From: Acidovorax soli
GTDB taxonomy: Bacteria; Pseudomonadota; Gammaproteobacteria; Burkholderiales; Burkholderiaceae_C
Reading direction: 5' to 3'
DNA length: 64,000 nt
Assembly: GCF_900107605.1 (NCBI RefSeq)
Contig: NZ_FNQJ01000010.1
Coordinates: 37,850-101,849 of the forward strand
Every line of letters begins with the position of its first letter. Positions within the stretch are counted from its first letter, which is position 1. Shown piece after piece: positions 22,746-31,150 of the stretch. Under the pieces are notes generated by a model. That model made no database searches and was not told the origin of the DNA. It saw only the letters and a program-made list of their open reading frames with translations. The translations under genes and the position numbers were made by a program.

Positions 22746-23472
22746 CAGTCGCAACTGGTGCCTCATGCGCCTGCCGAAACAGCCGCGCCTGCCCGAAATG
22801 CCCGCACCCGATGAACGGCACCGGCGGCCGCAGCGCCGACAGCGGCGAGGGGTGGTTGGCCGTGAGCACCAGGTGCCCCCGGTCGCGCGGAATCACGGCG
22901 CGCTTGCTCTGCGCGTGCGCGCCCCAGAGCATGAACACCACGGGCCGCTGCCCCTGTGCCACATGGCGGATGACGGCGTCGGTCAGCACCTCCCAGCCCT
23001 TTCCCGCATGGCTGGCGGGCTGGCCTTCTTCCACGGTGAGCGTGGTGTTGAGCAGCAGCACGCCGTTACGGGCCCACTTCACCAGGCTGCCGCCGGGGTC
23101 GGGCATTGCCGGGAAAGGCGTTCCCAGGTCGCGCTGCATCTCCTTGAAGATATTCTGCAGCGAGGGCGGCAGGCGCACACCCGGCACCACCGAGAACGCC
23201 AGCCCCTCGGCCTGGCCCCGGCCGTGGTACGGGTCCTGCCCCAGGATGACCACGCGCACCTCCTCGGGTGGCGTGAGTTCCAGCGCGCGCAGCGGGCGCG
23301 GCGGGAAGATGGTGGCACCGGCAGCCAGCCGGGCCTGCAGAAAGGTCAGCAGCTTGTGGCCGGTAGTGCTGGCGAAAAAGTCCTGCACCAGCGGCTGCCA
23401 GCCAGACGCCACGGGCCAGTCGGCCGGGTCGGCGCTTTGCAGTTGCGTGGGTGCATTTTGCAGATCATTCAT
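22741..23472 (-). CDS. ung: Uracil-DNA glycosylase, family 1
   Basis: Base-excision repair enzyme that removes uracil from DNA. At 243 residues it has the water-activating loop GQDPYHGRGQAEGLAFS, the uracil-binding LLLNTTLTVE and the Leu/His loop NHPSPLSA, all diagnostic of family 1. The first ATG in the frame is at 23472; the frame is open to a TTG six bases earlier. It follows trpC on the same strand after a 58-base gap with a repeat copy, so it may be read through from the trp operon but is functionally separate. Confidence 0.96.
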   Translation of the reverse strand: MNDLQNAPTQLQSADPADWPVASGWQPLVQDFFASTTGHKLLTFLQARLAAGATIFPPRPLRALELTPPEEVRVVILGQDPYHGRGQAEGLAFSVVPGVRLPPSLQNIFKEMQRDLGTPFPAMPDPGGSLVKWARNGVLLLNTTLTVEEGQPASHAGKGWEVLTDAVIRHVAQGQRPVVFMLWGAHAQSKRAVIPRDRGHLVLTANHPSPLSALRPPVPFIGCGHFGQARLFRQAHEAPVATD

Positions 23473-23478
23473 GATCAA

Positions 23479-23530
23479 ACTGGGTTCCTGCGTTTAACCA
23501 GAAAGCGCAAGCAACTATCGATTTTGCAGG
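23479..23530. repeat. Interspersed repeat, copy E, between trpC and ung
   Basis: A short, partly degenerate copy: TTTAACCAGAAAGCGCAAGC and AACTATCGATTTTGCAGG. It lies exactly in the gap after the last trp gene. The match to other copies is weaker than for A to D. Confidence 0.35.
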
Positions 23531-24331
23531 TCAGGCGAACAGCTTGGCCAGCTCCAAACCCGGCTCCGGGGCGCGCATGAAGGCCTCGCCCACCAGGAAG
23601 GCGTGCACGCCAGCATCGCGCAGGGTCTTCACGTCCGCAGGCTTTAGGATGCCCGACTCGGTGACCAGCAGGCGGTCTTGCGGCACATCCTGGACCATGC
23701 CCAGCGTGGTCTGCAGCGTGACCTCGAAGGTGCGCAGGTTGCGGTTGTTGATGCCGACCAGCGGGGTCTTGAGCTTCAGGGCGCGCTCCAGCTCGGGGCG
23801 GTCGTGCACCTCCACCAGCACGGCCATGTCCAGGCTGCGGGCGATGGCCTCGAAGTCGGCCATCTGGGCATCGTCGAGGCTGGCCGCGATCAGCAAAATG
23901 GCATCGGCTCCCATGGCCCGCGCTTCGTACACCTGGTAGGCATCCACGAGGAAGTCCTTGCGCAGGACGGGCAGCTGGCAGCTCGCGCGGGCCTGCTTGA
24001 GGTAGTCCACGCTGCCCTGAAAGAACTGCTTGTCGGTCAGCACCGACAGGCAGGCCGCGCCGACCGTGCCGTCGCCATCGGCGTAGCTCTGGGCAATGTC
24101 GGCCGGGATGAAGTCGGCCCGGATCACGCCCTTGCTGGGGCTGGCCTTCTTGATCTCGGCGATCACGGCCGCCTGGCCTTTGGCGATTTTGGCGCGCAGC
24201 GCGCCTTCGAAATCGCGCGTGAGCACGCGGCTTTCGGCGTCGGCACGCATGGCGGCCAGCGGCAGGCGCTTTTTGGCGGCGGCCACTTCTTCGTGCTTGA
24301 CGGCCACGATCTTGTTGAGGATGTCACTCAT
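23531..24331 (-). CDS. trpC: Indole-3-glycerol phosphate synthase
   Basis: TIM-barrel enzyme of tryptophan synthesis that closes the indole ring. It has 266 residues with the signature [14 protein letters not shown] near residue 60, then [28 protein letters not shown] and TESGI. It is monofunctional (no TrpF fusion). The start overlaps the small upstream membrane ORF by 8 bases. It is the last gene of the trp cluster here; trpF, trpB and trpA are elsewhere. Confidence 0.97.
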   Translation of the reverse strand: MSDILNKIVAVKHEEVAAAKKRLPLAAMRADAESRVLTRDFEGALRAKIAKGQAAVIAEIKKASPSKGVIRADFIPADIAQSYADGDGTVGAACLSVLTDKQFFQGSVDYLKQARASCQLPVLRKDFLVDAYQVYEARAMGADAILLIAASLDDAQMADFEAIARSLDMAVLVEVHDRPELERALKLKTPLVGINNRNLRTFEVTLQTTLGMVQDVPQDRLLVTESGILKPADVKTLRDAGVHAFLVGEAFMRAPEPGLELAKLFA

Positions 24332-24476
24332 GGTTTTCAGCCTTGTGGTTGTCGTCGCCAGGCTCCGCAGAGCCCTGTTTCAGTATGCGGGTGAACACGC
24401 GGTGCATTGCCAGCCCCACCACCACAAAGAGCGCCGAGACGCCCAGTGCGATCCAGGTGCCGGGGTCGCGCCACAT
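24324..24476 (-). CDS. Small membrane protein nested between trpD and trpC
   Basis: A 50-residue ORF with a single predicted membrane span ([18 protein letters not shown]) and a charged C-terminus. Its ATG is 8 bases after the trpD stop and its stop overlaps the trpC start, so it is fitted exactly into the operon. I do not recognise a function. The tight fit and the clean hydrophobic segment argue that it is real rather than a spacer. Confidence 0.6.
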   Translation of the reverse strand: MWRDPGTWIALGVSALFVVVGLAMHRVFTRILKQGSAEPGDDNHKAENHE

Positions 24477-24483
24477 GCTGCGC

Positions 24484-25521
24484 TCAGGCCACGGTGGCCA
24501 GCGCATGCGTGCGCGTGACCAGCTCGCCCAGCTTGGCCTTGGCGGCGCCGCTGTCGATGGCCTGCTGCGCACGCGAGAGGCCGGCGGCGATGCTGTCCAC
24601 CACGTTGGCCGCATACAGCGCGGCGCCGGCATTCAGGCAGACGATGTCGCGCGCCGCGCCGGGCTTGCCATCCAGCACATCCAGCACGATGGCGCGCGAC
24701 TGCTCGGGGTTGTCCACGCGCAGCTGGCGGGTGCTGGTCATGGCCAGGCCGAAGTCTTCGGGATGCACTTCGTATTCGCGGATGGCTCCGTCCTTGAGCT
24801 CACCCACCAGGGTGGAGGCGCCCAGGCTGATTTCGTCGAGGCCGTCGCGCCCGTAGATGACCAGGGCGTGCTCGGCGCCCAAGCGCTGCAGGGCGCGCAC
24901 CTGGATGCCCACCAGGTCTTCGTGGAACACGCCCATGAGGATGTTGGGCGCGCCGGCCGGGTTGGTCAGCGGGCCCAGGATGTTGAAGAGGGTGCGCACA
25001 CCCAGCTCCTTGCGCACGGGCGCCACGTTCTTCATGGCCGGGTGGTGGTTGGGCGCGAACATGAAGCCGATGCCCACCTCGGCAATGCAGCGGGCAATGG
25101 CTTCGGGTGACAGGTTGATGTGGACGCCCAGGGCTTCCATGGCGTCGGCACTGCCGCTCTTGCTGCTCACGCTGCGCCCGCCGTGCTTGCTGACCTTGCC
25201 GCCGGTCGCTGCGATCACGAAGGTGGCGCAGGTGGAGATGTTGAAAGTGTTGGCGCCATCGCCGCCCGTGCCCACGATGTCCACCATGTGGCTGGTGTCT
25301 GCGACATGCACCTTGGTGGAGAACTCGCGCATCACCTGCGCGGCGGCGGTGATCTCGCCGATGGTTTCCTTCTTCACGCGCAGGCCGGTCACGATGGCCG
25401 CCGTCATGACGGGCGAGAGCTCGCCGCGCATGATGAGCCGCATCAGGTGCAGCATCTCGTCGTGGAAGATTTCGCGGTGCTCGATGGTGCGCTGCAGCGC
25501 TTCCTGGGGGGTGATGGGCAT
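24484..25521 (-). CDS. trpD: Anthranilate phosphoribosyltransferase
   Basis: Transfers the phosphoribosyl group of PRPP to anthranilate. At 345 residues it has the PRPP motif [15 protein letters not shown] near residue 83, followed by [15 protein letters not shown] and GVFHEDLV, with DGLDEIS towards the C-terminus. It is a stand-alone enzyme, not fused to trpG. The gene is 24 bases downstream of lysE and 8 bases before a small membrane ORF. Confidence 0.97.
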   Translation of the reverse strand: MPITPQEALQRTIEHREIFHDEMLHLMRLIMRGELSPVMTAAIVTGLRVKKETIGEITAAAQVMREFSTKVHVADTSHMVDIVGTGGDGANTFNISTCATFVIAATGGKVSKHGGRSVSSKSGSADAMEALGVHINLSPEAIARCIAEVGIGFMFAPNHHPAMKNVAPVRKELGVRTLFNILGPLTNPAGAPNILMGVFHEDLVGIQVRALQRLGAEHALVIYGRDGLDEISLGASTLVGELKDGAIREYEVHPEDFGLAMTSTRQLRVDNPEQSRAIVLDVLDGKPGAARDIVCLNAGAALYAANVVDSIAAGLSRAQQAIDSGAAKAKLGELVTRTHALATVA

Positions 25522-25545
25522 GGTTTTGTCCTTGCTGATGGGGTT

Positions 25546-26208
25546 TCAGGCCTTGGGGCTCTCAGTGAAGGCCAGCTTGAGTCCGAAGCCGATGAACATG
25601 ACACCCGCCACGCGGTCCAGCCAGTGCATGCCACGCTGCACTGCGCCCACGCGGCGCGACATCCAGGCGGCCGCCAGCGCCCAGCCGACGTTGACCGGAA
25701 TGGCATTGACGTTGAACAGCACGCCCAACAGCACGAAGGCCAGCGCCTTGTTCTCAATGCCCGGAGCGATGAACTGCGGCACGAAGGCCAGGAAGAAGAT
25801 GGCGACCTTGGGATTGAGCACGTTGGTCCAGAAGCCGCCCAGGAACACGCTGCGCAGCGAAGCCGTCACAGGCGTGGCCGACTGCGCAGCCGCAAGGGCG
25901 GCGCCGTTGCCGCCGCCGGCGCGCGAGAACAGCATGCGCACCCCCATCCACAGCAGGTAGGCCGCGCCCAGCCACTTGAGCACGGTGAAAGCCGTGGCCG
26001 ATGCGGCCAGCAGCGCGCCCACGCCCACGGCAGCGGCGAAGATGTGCACGAAGCACCCGGCCGTAATGCCCAGCCCCGCCACGATGCCGGCGCGCGCGCC
26101 CGAACGCAGCGCGTTCGAGACGATGTAAAGCACGTCGGGCCCCGGCGTGAGGTTAAGCAGCCAGCCCGCGGCGATGAACATCAGCAGCTGGTGGGTGTCG
26201 ATGCTCAC
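25546..26208 (-). CDS. LysE/RhtB family amino-acid exporter
   Basis: Inner-membrane exporter of 220 residues with about six membrane spans. The family signature [20 protein letters not shown] lies near residues 17-36. It starts with GTG, which overlaps the trpG stop as GTGA, so it is translationally coupled inside the trp operon. The position suggests export of an aromatic amino acid or of an intermediate, but substrate specificity in this family cannot be read from sequence. Confidence 0.88.
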   Translation of the reverse strand: MSIDTHQLLMFIAAGWLLNLTPGPDVLYIVSNALRSGARAGIVAGLGITAGCFVHIFAAAVGVGALLAASATAFTVLKWLGAAYLLWMGVRMLFSRAGGGNGAALAAAQSATPVTASLRSVFLGGFWTNVLNPKVAIFFLAFVPQFIAPGIENKALAFVLLGVLFNVNAIPVNVGWALAAAWMSRRVGAVQRGMHWLDRVAGVMFIGFGLKLAFTESPKA

Positions 26209-26789
26209 GCGCGCTGCTCCAGGAAGTTGCGCAGCATGGCGTGGCCGTATTCGGTAAGGATGCTCTCGGGGTGGAACTGCACGCCCTCGATGGCCAGCTC
26301 TTTGTGGCGCACGCCCATGATCTCGCCGTCATCGGTCCAGGCCGTCACCTCCAGCACCTCGGGGCAGCTCGCGCGCTCGATGGCCAGCGAGTGGTAGCGG
26401 TTCACCGTGAAGTGCTCTGGCAGCCCCGCGAACACACCTTTTTGCGTGGTGGTGATGACACTGGTCTTGCCATGCATGAGCTCCTGGGCGCGCACGATGG
26501 TGCCGCCAAAGGCCGCACCGATGGCCTGGTGGCCCAGGCACACGCCCAGGATGGGCAGCTTGCCGGCAAAGTGCTGGATGGCGGCCACCGAGATGCCCGC
26601 CTCGGCGGGCGAGCAGGGGCCGGGCGAGATCACGAGGCGGTCGAGCTGCCCGGCATTCAGGCGCGCTTCGATGTCTGCCACGGTGATCTCGTCGTTGCGA
26701 TGCACTTCCACATCCGCACCCAGTTCGCCGAAATACTGGACGATGTTGTAGGTGAAGCTGTCGTAGTTGTCGACCATCAGGAGTTTCAT
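26205..26789 (-). CDS. trpG: Anthranilate synthase glutaminase subunit
   Basis: Class I glutamine amidotransferase of 194 residues that supplies ammonia to TrpE. The catalytic triad is visible: Cys in [11 protein letters not shown], and His-Glu in [13 protein letters not shown]. The start [15 protein letters not shown] is the standard family start, so the upstream in-frame extension was rejected. It may also serve PabB in p-aminobenzoate synthesis, as TrpG often does. It sits between the chorismate mutase gene (4 bases) and lysE. Confidence 0.97.
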   Translation of the reverse strand: MKLLMVDNYDSFTYNIVQYFGELGADVEVHRNDEITVADIEARLNAGQLDRLVISPGPCSPAEAGISVAAIQHFAGKLPILGVCLGHQAIGAAFGGTIVRAQELMHGKTSVITTTQKGVFAGLPEHFTVNRYHSLAIERASCPEVLEVTAWTDDGEIMGVRHKELAIEGVQFHPESILTEYGHAMLRNFLEQRA

Positions 26790-26793
26790 GGCC

Positions 26794-27123
26794 TCACCCC
26801 TCATGTGCAGCGGTCTGGCGCAGGCGCGCAAACTCGCGGTGTTCATGGGCGATGTAAGCTTCCATCATGCTGCGGTAGATGGCCTCCATCACATCGGGCT
26901 CGCCGCCTTCGATCAGTGTGCGCGCACGCACGCGGTCCACGATGGCCTGGATGCGTTCTTCATCGCGCACCTGCGATGCGTCCTGCTTGATGCGCGCGGC
27001 CTGGGTCATGTAGCCGCCGCGCGTGACCAGCAGCGGCACCAGCACGTCGTCCAGCGCGTCGATGTGGCGACGCACATCGTCCATGGTCGTGCAATGCTGC
27101 ACGTTGTTGATGGCCTGGCTCAT
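26794..27123 (-). CDS. AroQ-class chorismate mutase
   Basis: A 109-residue all-helical chorismate mutase of the AroQ type, converting chorismate to prephenate. The pattern [36 protein letters not shown] and VRDEERIQ keeps the Arg/Lys/Glu set of the active site. It is encoded inside the trp operon, between trpE (ATGA overlap) and trpG (4 bases). This branch leads to Phe/Tyr, so its presence here places both branch-point enzymes under one control. Isochorismate-pyruvate lyase of the same fold is an alternative. Confidence 0.88.
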   Translation of the reverse strand: MSQAINNVQHCTTMDDVRRHIDALDDVLVPLLVTRGGYMTQAARIKQDASQVRDEERIQAIVDRVRARTLIEGGEPDVMEAIYRSMMEAYIAHEHREFARLRQTAAHEG

Positions 27124-28619
27124 TCCAGCCCCTCCTCGACAAGTTCGGCGGCGCGCAGCAGGGCGCGGGCCTTGTGTTCGGTTTCCTTCCACTCCAGCTC
27201 GGGCACCGAGTCGGCCACCACGCCAGCGGCCGCCTGCACATACAGCGTGCCGTCCTTGATGATGCCGGTGCGGATCGCAATGGCCACGTCCATGTCACCC
27301 GCGTAACTGAGGTAACCGCAGGCGCCGCCGTACACGCCGCGCTTGACGGGTTCGAGCTGGTCGATCAGCTCCATGGCATGCACCTTGGGCGCGCCGGTGA
27401 GCGTGCCGGCAGGGAAGGTGGCCTTGAGCACGTCCATGCTGGTCATGCCCTCGTTCAGCAGGCCTTCGACATTGCTCACGATGTGCATCACATGGCTGTA
27501 GCGCTCGACCACAAAGGCTTCGGTCACCTTGACAGTGCCCGTCCGGGCGATGCGCCCGATGTCGTTGCGCGCCAGGTCGATCAGCATCACATGTTCGGCA
27601 CGCTCCTTGGGATCGTTGATGAGCTCCACCTCGGCGGCCTTGTCCTTCTCGGGCGTGGCACCGCGCGGGCGCGTTCCCGCCAGGGGCCGGATGGTGACCT
27701 TGGTGCCCGCATCGGTCTGCTCCTGGCGCACCAGGATCTCGGGGCTGGCCCCCACCACATGGAAGTCGCCGAAATTGTAGAAATACATGTAGGGCGAAGG
27801 GTTCAGCGAGCGCAGCGCACGGTACAGGCTCAGGGGGCTTTCCGTGTAGCGCTTGTGGATGCGCTGGCCCACCTGCACCTGCATGAAATCACCGGCGGCA
27901 ATGAGCTCCTTGGCCCGGCCCACGGCCGCCAGGTAGTCGGCCTTGGCAAAGCTGCGCTGCGCGGGATGGCTTTCGGTGGCCTTGACCACGGGGGCGCTCA
28001 CCGAATATTTGAGCTGGTCCTTGAGCTCGCGCAGGCGCTTCTTGGCCCGGGTATAGGCCTCGGGCTGGGCCGGATCGGCATAGACAATGAGATAGAGCTT
28101 GCCCGACAGGTTGTCGATGACCGCCAGCTCTTCGCACTGCAGCAAGAGGATGTCGGGTGTTTCCAGCGCATCGGGCGGGCAGGTGGTTTCGAGTTTCTTC
28201 TCGATGTAGCGCACCGTGTCGTAGCCGAAGTAGCCCGCCAGGCCACCACAAAAGCGGGGGAGTCCCGGGCGCAGGGCCACCTTGAAGCGTTTCTGGTACG
28301 CCTCGATGAAATCCAGCGGATTGCCCCGCACGGTTTCCACCACCTGGCCGTCGGTGACGACCTCGGTGCGCGCATCGGCGCCAAACCCGCTGGCGCGCAG
28401 CAAGGTGCGGGCAGGCAAGCCGATGAAGCTGTAGCGGCCAAAACGCTCGCCGCCCACCACCGATTCCAGCAGGAAGCTGTGCTTGCCCCCATCCTTGCTG
28501 TGGGCGAGCTTCAGGTACAGCGAGAGCGGGGTTTCCAGATCCGCAAAGGCTTCCACCATGAGCGGAATGCGGTTGTAGCCTTCGCCGGCCAGGCTTTTGA
28601 ATTCAAGTTCGGTGATCAC
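27120..28619 (-). CDS. trpE: Anthranilate synthase component I
   Basis: First enzyme of tryptophan synthesis, making anthranilate from chorismate with TrpG. It has 499 residues and starts with GTG in the usual context (MITELEFKSLAGEGYNRIP). The feedback-inhibition site near the N-terminus shows LESVVGGERFGRYSFIG. The catalytic region includes LAGTRPRG, RAEHVMLIDLARND and PAGTLTGAPK. It is the first gene of the cluster. A short ORF with two Trp codons lies upstream and may be a leader. Confidence 0.97.
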   Translation of the reverse strand: MITELEFKSLAGEGYNRIPLMVEAFADLETPLSLYLKLAHSKDGGKHSFLLESVVGGERFGRYSFIGLPARTLLRASGFGADARTEVVTDGQVVETVRGNPLDFIEAYQKRFKVALRPGLPRFCGGLAGYFGYDTVRYIEKKLETTCPPDALETPDILLLQCEELAVIDNLSGKLYLIVYADPAQPEAYTRAKKRLRELKDQLKYSVSAPVVKATESHPAQRSFAKADYLAAVGRAKELIAAGDFMQVQVGQRIHKRYTESPLSLYRALRSLNPSPYMYFYNFGDFHVVGASPEILVRQEQTDAGTKVTIRPLAGTRPRGATPEKDKAAEVELINDPKERAEHVMLIDLARNDIGRIARTGTVKVTEAFVVERYSHVMHIVSNVEGLLNEGMTSMDVLKATFPAGTLTGAPKVHAMELIDQLEPVKRGVYGGACGYLSYAGDMDVAIAIRTGIIKDGTLYVQAAAGVVADSVPELEWKETEHKARALLRAAELVEEGLE

Positions 28620-28737
28620 GGGGGAGACTCCCTGCTGGGGTGGCGCGCAGACCGCAAGAGAAGGGTCGGGCGCCGCTGTTCATCGGCGGGCTCCAGGCGG
28701 GGCCCAGACTGCACGCCGGGAATGAACCCAGGTGCCA

Positions 28738-28821
28738 TCAGGTGTTCAGGCAGACAGGCCGACGCCAGGGCCAAGCTCCCCGGTCGCTGCGACCTGTGAT
28801 GAACACGTGGTGTATGAACAT
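28738..28821 (-). CDS. Possible trp leader peptide
   Basis: A 27-codon ORF about 120 bases before trpE contains Trp-Pro-Trp-Arg-Arg near its end. Two Trp codons in so short a reading frame are suggestive of an attenuation leader. TACACT, a possible -10 box, lies just before the ATG. I could not find a clear terminator with a U-run between it and trpE, so the assignment is weak. Low-GC-content rules do not apply here, and chance is quite possible. Confidence 0.3.
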   Translation of the reverse strand: MFIHHVFITGRSDRGAWPWRRPVCLNT

Positions 28822-28936
28822 GCCCAAAGTGTAGCAAAGGTCCTTGACCCCATGGAGGGCGCTGCACCCATTCACAGGACACAACCTCTCGAAAACCCTG
28901 TGGTGACAACCAGCGCTTCTTGCAACAATTAGAAAC

Positions 28937-28948
28937 GAACGATCGTTC
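28937..28948. promoter_or_regulatory. Perfect palindrome, TetR-type operator candidate
   Basis: GAACGATCGTTC is a perfect 12-base palindrome 17 bases before the start of the chalcone-isomerase-like gene and next to a TTGCAA that could be a -35 box (28920-28925). The form GAACG-N2-CGTTC is typical for TetR-family operators. No TetR gene is in the window. The cognate regulator is unknown. Confidence 0.4.
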
Positions 28949-28965
28949 ACTTCCAGGAGCCCTGC

Positions 28966-29565
28966 ATGAAATTCCTCCATCGATGCGCCTTGTCGGCCGG
29001 TGCGTTTGTCAGTGCCTGTTGCATGGCGGCCAGCGCAACGGCCCAGCCCGTCACCGTCGCCGACGTGAAATACGAAGAAACCAGTGTGGTCGCAGGCAGC
29101 ACCTTGCAACTCAATGGGGCGGGCGTGCGCTACAAGACCGTTTTCAAGGTTTACACGGCCGGGCTGTACCTGGAAAAGAAGGCATCGACCACGCCGGAAG
29201 CAACCTCCGTTCGCGGGCCCAAGCGCCTGAGCATCACCATGCTGCGCGAGATTGACTCTGCCGAGCTGGGCAAGCTGTTTTCACGAGGGATGGAAGACAA
29301 CATGGACCGGGCCGCATTCTCCAAGCTGATTCCCGGCGTGCTGCGCATGAGCCAGATCTTTTCAGAGCACAAGAAACTGCAGGCCGGCGACCAGTTCATG
29401 ATCGACTGGATTCCCGGGACGGGGACGGTCATCACTGTCAAGGGCAAGCCCCAGGGCGAACCCTTCAAGGAACCCGAGTTCTTCAATGCGCTCCTGAGTA
29501 TCTGGCTGGGCCACGTACCCGCGGACTGGAAACTCAAGGACGCCTTGCTGGGCAAGCCTGCCTGA
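28966..29565 (+). CDS. Secreted chalcone-isomerase-like protein
   Basis: A 199-residue protein with a clear Sec signal peptide (CALSAGAFVSACCMAASATAQ, cleavage near residue 27). The remainder matches the bacterial chalcone-isomerase-like fold: YKTVFKVYTAGLYLEKKA near the start and GEPFKEPEFFNALLSIWLG near the end. Bacterial members are usually not flavonoid enzymes and their role is unknown; some bind fatty acids. An AGGAG ribosome site lies 8 bases before the ATG. It is divergent from trpE and convergent with gph. Confidence 0.85.
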   Translation: MKFLHRCALSAGAFVSACCMAASATAQPVTVADVKYEETSVVAGSTLQLNGAGVRYKTVFKVYTAGLYLEKKASTTPEATSVRGPKRLSITMLREIDSAELGKLFSRGMEDNMDRAAFSKLIPGVLRMSQIFSEHKKLQAGDQFMIDWIPGTGTVITVKGKPQGEPFKEPEFFNALLSIWLGHVPADWKLKDALLGKPA

Positions 29566-29579
29566 GTCCCGCGGACTCA
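29563..29579. terminator. Small hairpin between convergent genes
   Basis: TGAGTCC-CGC-GGACTCA forms a 7-base stem over the stop codon of the chalcone-isomerase-like gene. No T-run follows, so it is a weak terminator candidate only. Confidence 0.3.
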
Positions 29580-29613
29580 CCAGCCCCCCAACCTTCACGC
29601 TCCGCCAGGCCAC

Positions 29614-30315
29614 TCAGGCCAGCAGCAGTTCCAGCGAGTCCACGTAACCGTCCGCATCCACGGCCTGCACCGGCAGGCCGTGGTTGTAGCCGTAGGTGAC
29701 CAGCACCACGGGGCAGCCGGCGGCGCGAGCGGCCTGCGCGTCGTTGGAAGAATCACCCACCATCAGCGTGCGGGCGGGCTCGGTCTGCAAGGCCTCACAG
29801 GTTTTCAGCAGCGGCAACGGGTCGGGCTTCTTCCTGGCAAAACTGTCGCCACCGAACACCTGCTCAAAATAGCCGTCCAGCCCCTTGGCACGCAGGAGGG
29901 GCAAAGCAAACGCGGCCGGTTTGTTGGTCAGGCAGGCCAGCCGCAGGCCGGCCTGGCGCAGGGCCTGCAGACCCGCCACCACGCCGGGATAAACCTGCGC
30001 ACAGTCGCCGTTGATGGACAGGTAGTGCTGCTGGTAGCTGGGCCAGGCACGGGCGTAGAACGCGTCTACTTCAATCGCTGTTGGCGCTTTACCTGCCTGG
30101 TCTAGAACGTGATGGAGCACTGAACGCAGCAAATGCTCGGAGCCCTTGCCCACCATCTGTTCTATGGCCGGCGCGGCAATCGCCGGCAACGCCAGGTCGC
30201 TCAGCATGCGGTTCAGGGCCTCGGCAAAGTCACCCAGGGTGTCCACCATGGTGCCGTCGAGGTCGATGATGGCGGCGTCCAGGGTGGCGTGGTTCGATCC
30301 AATAGAGTTCAGCAT
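29614..30315 (-). CDS. gph: Phosphoglycolate phosphatase (HAD family)
   Basis: HAD-superfamily phosphatase of 233 residues that removes phosphate from 2-phosphoglycolate. Motif I is IIDLDGTMVDT, motif II LACLTNKPAAF, with KPDPLPLLK (motif III) and MVGDSSNDAQAARAAG (motif IV). The cap domain is of the usual size. In many betaproteobacteria gph lies beside trpE, as here with one gene between. Other small phosphosugars could be substrates, but the length and context fit Gph. Confidence 0.9.
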   Translation of the reverse strand: MLNSIGSNHATLDAAIIDLDGTMVDTLGDFAEALNRMLSDLALPAIAAPAIEQMVGKGSEHLLRSVLHHVLDQAGKAPTAIEVDAFYARAWPSYQQHYLSINGDCAQVYPGVVAGLQALRQAGLRLACLTNKPAAFALPLLRAKGLDGYFEQVFGGDSFARKKPDPLPLLKTCEALQTEPARTLMVGDSSNDAQAARAAGCPVVLVTYGYNHGLPVQAVDADGYVDSLELLLA

Positions 30316-30364
30316 GGGCCGGCAGGGTTCGAGACAAAGCGCAGGATGTTACTGCGCCACGCGT

Positions 30365-31150
30365 TCATCTGCCGGAGTGCCGCGCCATCAACTCCAGCAC
30401 ATAACGGCTCGGAATCGCGTACGAAATGCCCGAGGGCTGGCTCATGGCCGATTCGCGCGTGCTCTTGACCAGCACCATGTTGATGACGCCCAGCACGGCA
30501 CCGTTGCGCGGATCGAACAAGGGGCCGCCGCTGTTGCCAGGGTAGGCCGTGGCATCGAGCTGAAACACCTGCAATGGCCCGGCGCGCAGGCTGCGGATGG
30601 CGCGTTCGCTGAGCTGCTGCCCCGTCGGGCTGGGCAAGGCCATGGTGGTGATGGACGAAACGGTGGCGCGGTGGGTGACGCTGGAAAAACCCAGCACCCC
30701 GCCAATGGGGAAACCCATGAAAGCCAGATCGTCGCCCTCGCGCACCGACTCCGACACCACCACGCTCAAAGCCGCCGCAGCCGGCCCATCGATCTGCAGC
30801 AGGGCGAGATCATGCTCTGGGACGCTTTCCAGCACCCGCGCGGGACGCATGGTCCAAAGGCTCGCTCCCGCGCGCAGCTGCACGACCAGCGCCGGTCTGT
30901 CGGCCCCTGTGGCGCCGATGGCAGACACCACATGGGCATTGGTCACCACGCGCAAGCCGTCGCCCACCACGAAGCCGGTACCCACATAGCGAAACCGCGG
31001 TGTGTCGGTCGCCTGGTAGGTGCCCACCAGCACCACGGCAGGCTTGACCCGCTCCACCGTATCGGGCAGCTGCGCCAGTGCGCTGCTGCTCCATGCACCG
31101 TGGAACAGCAGCACGAGCGCCCAACGCATCCACCAGCATGTGGGGTTCAT
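30365..31150 (-). CDS. Secreted trypsin-like serine protease
   Basis: A 261-residue protease with an N-terminal signal peptide (MNPTCWWMRWALVLLFHGAW to ALAQ). The chymotrypsin-fold triad is visible: His in VVTNAHVVS, Asp in EHDLALLQI and Ser in YPGNSGGPLFD. No PDZ domain is present, unlike DegP. The start ATG overlaps the stop of the upstream nucleotidyltransferase gene as ATGA. As last gene of the overlapping five-gene unit, it could process the exported first product of that unit, but this is inference. Confidence 0.88.
   Translation of the reverse strand: MNPTCWWMRWALVLLFHGAWSSSALAQLPDTVERVKPAVVLVGTYQATDTPRFRYVGTGFVVGDGLRVVTNAHVVSAIGATGADRPALVVQLRAGASLWTMRPARVLESVPEHDLALLQIDGPAAAALSVVVSESVREGDDLAFMGFPIGGVLGFSSVTHRATVSSITTMALPSPTGQQLSERAIRSLRAGPLQVFQLDATAYPGNSGGPLFDPRNGAVLGVINMVLVKSTRESAMSQPSGISYAIPSRYVLELMARHSGR

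Noticed and set aside
28620..28737. Intrinsic terminator for trp attenuation
   Set aside because: Only weak GC pairings such as GGCGC/GCGCC were found and no T-run follows, so no attenuator was annotated.
27174..28799. 541-codon plus-strand frame opposite trpE
   Set aside because: A shadow of trpE; the product is low-complexity Gly/His/Leu.
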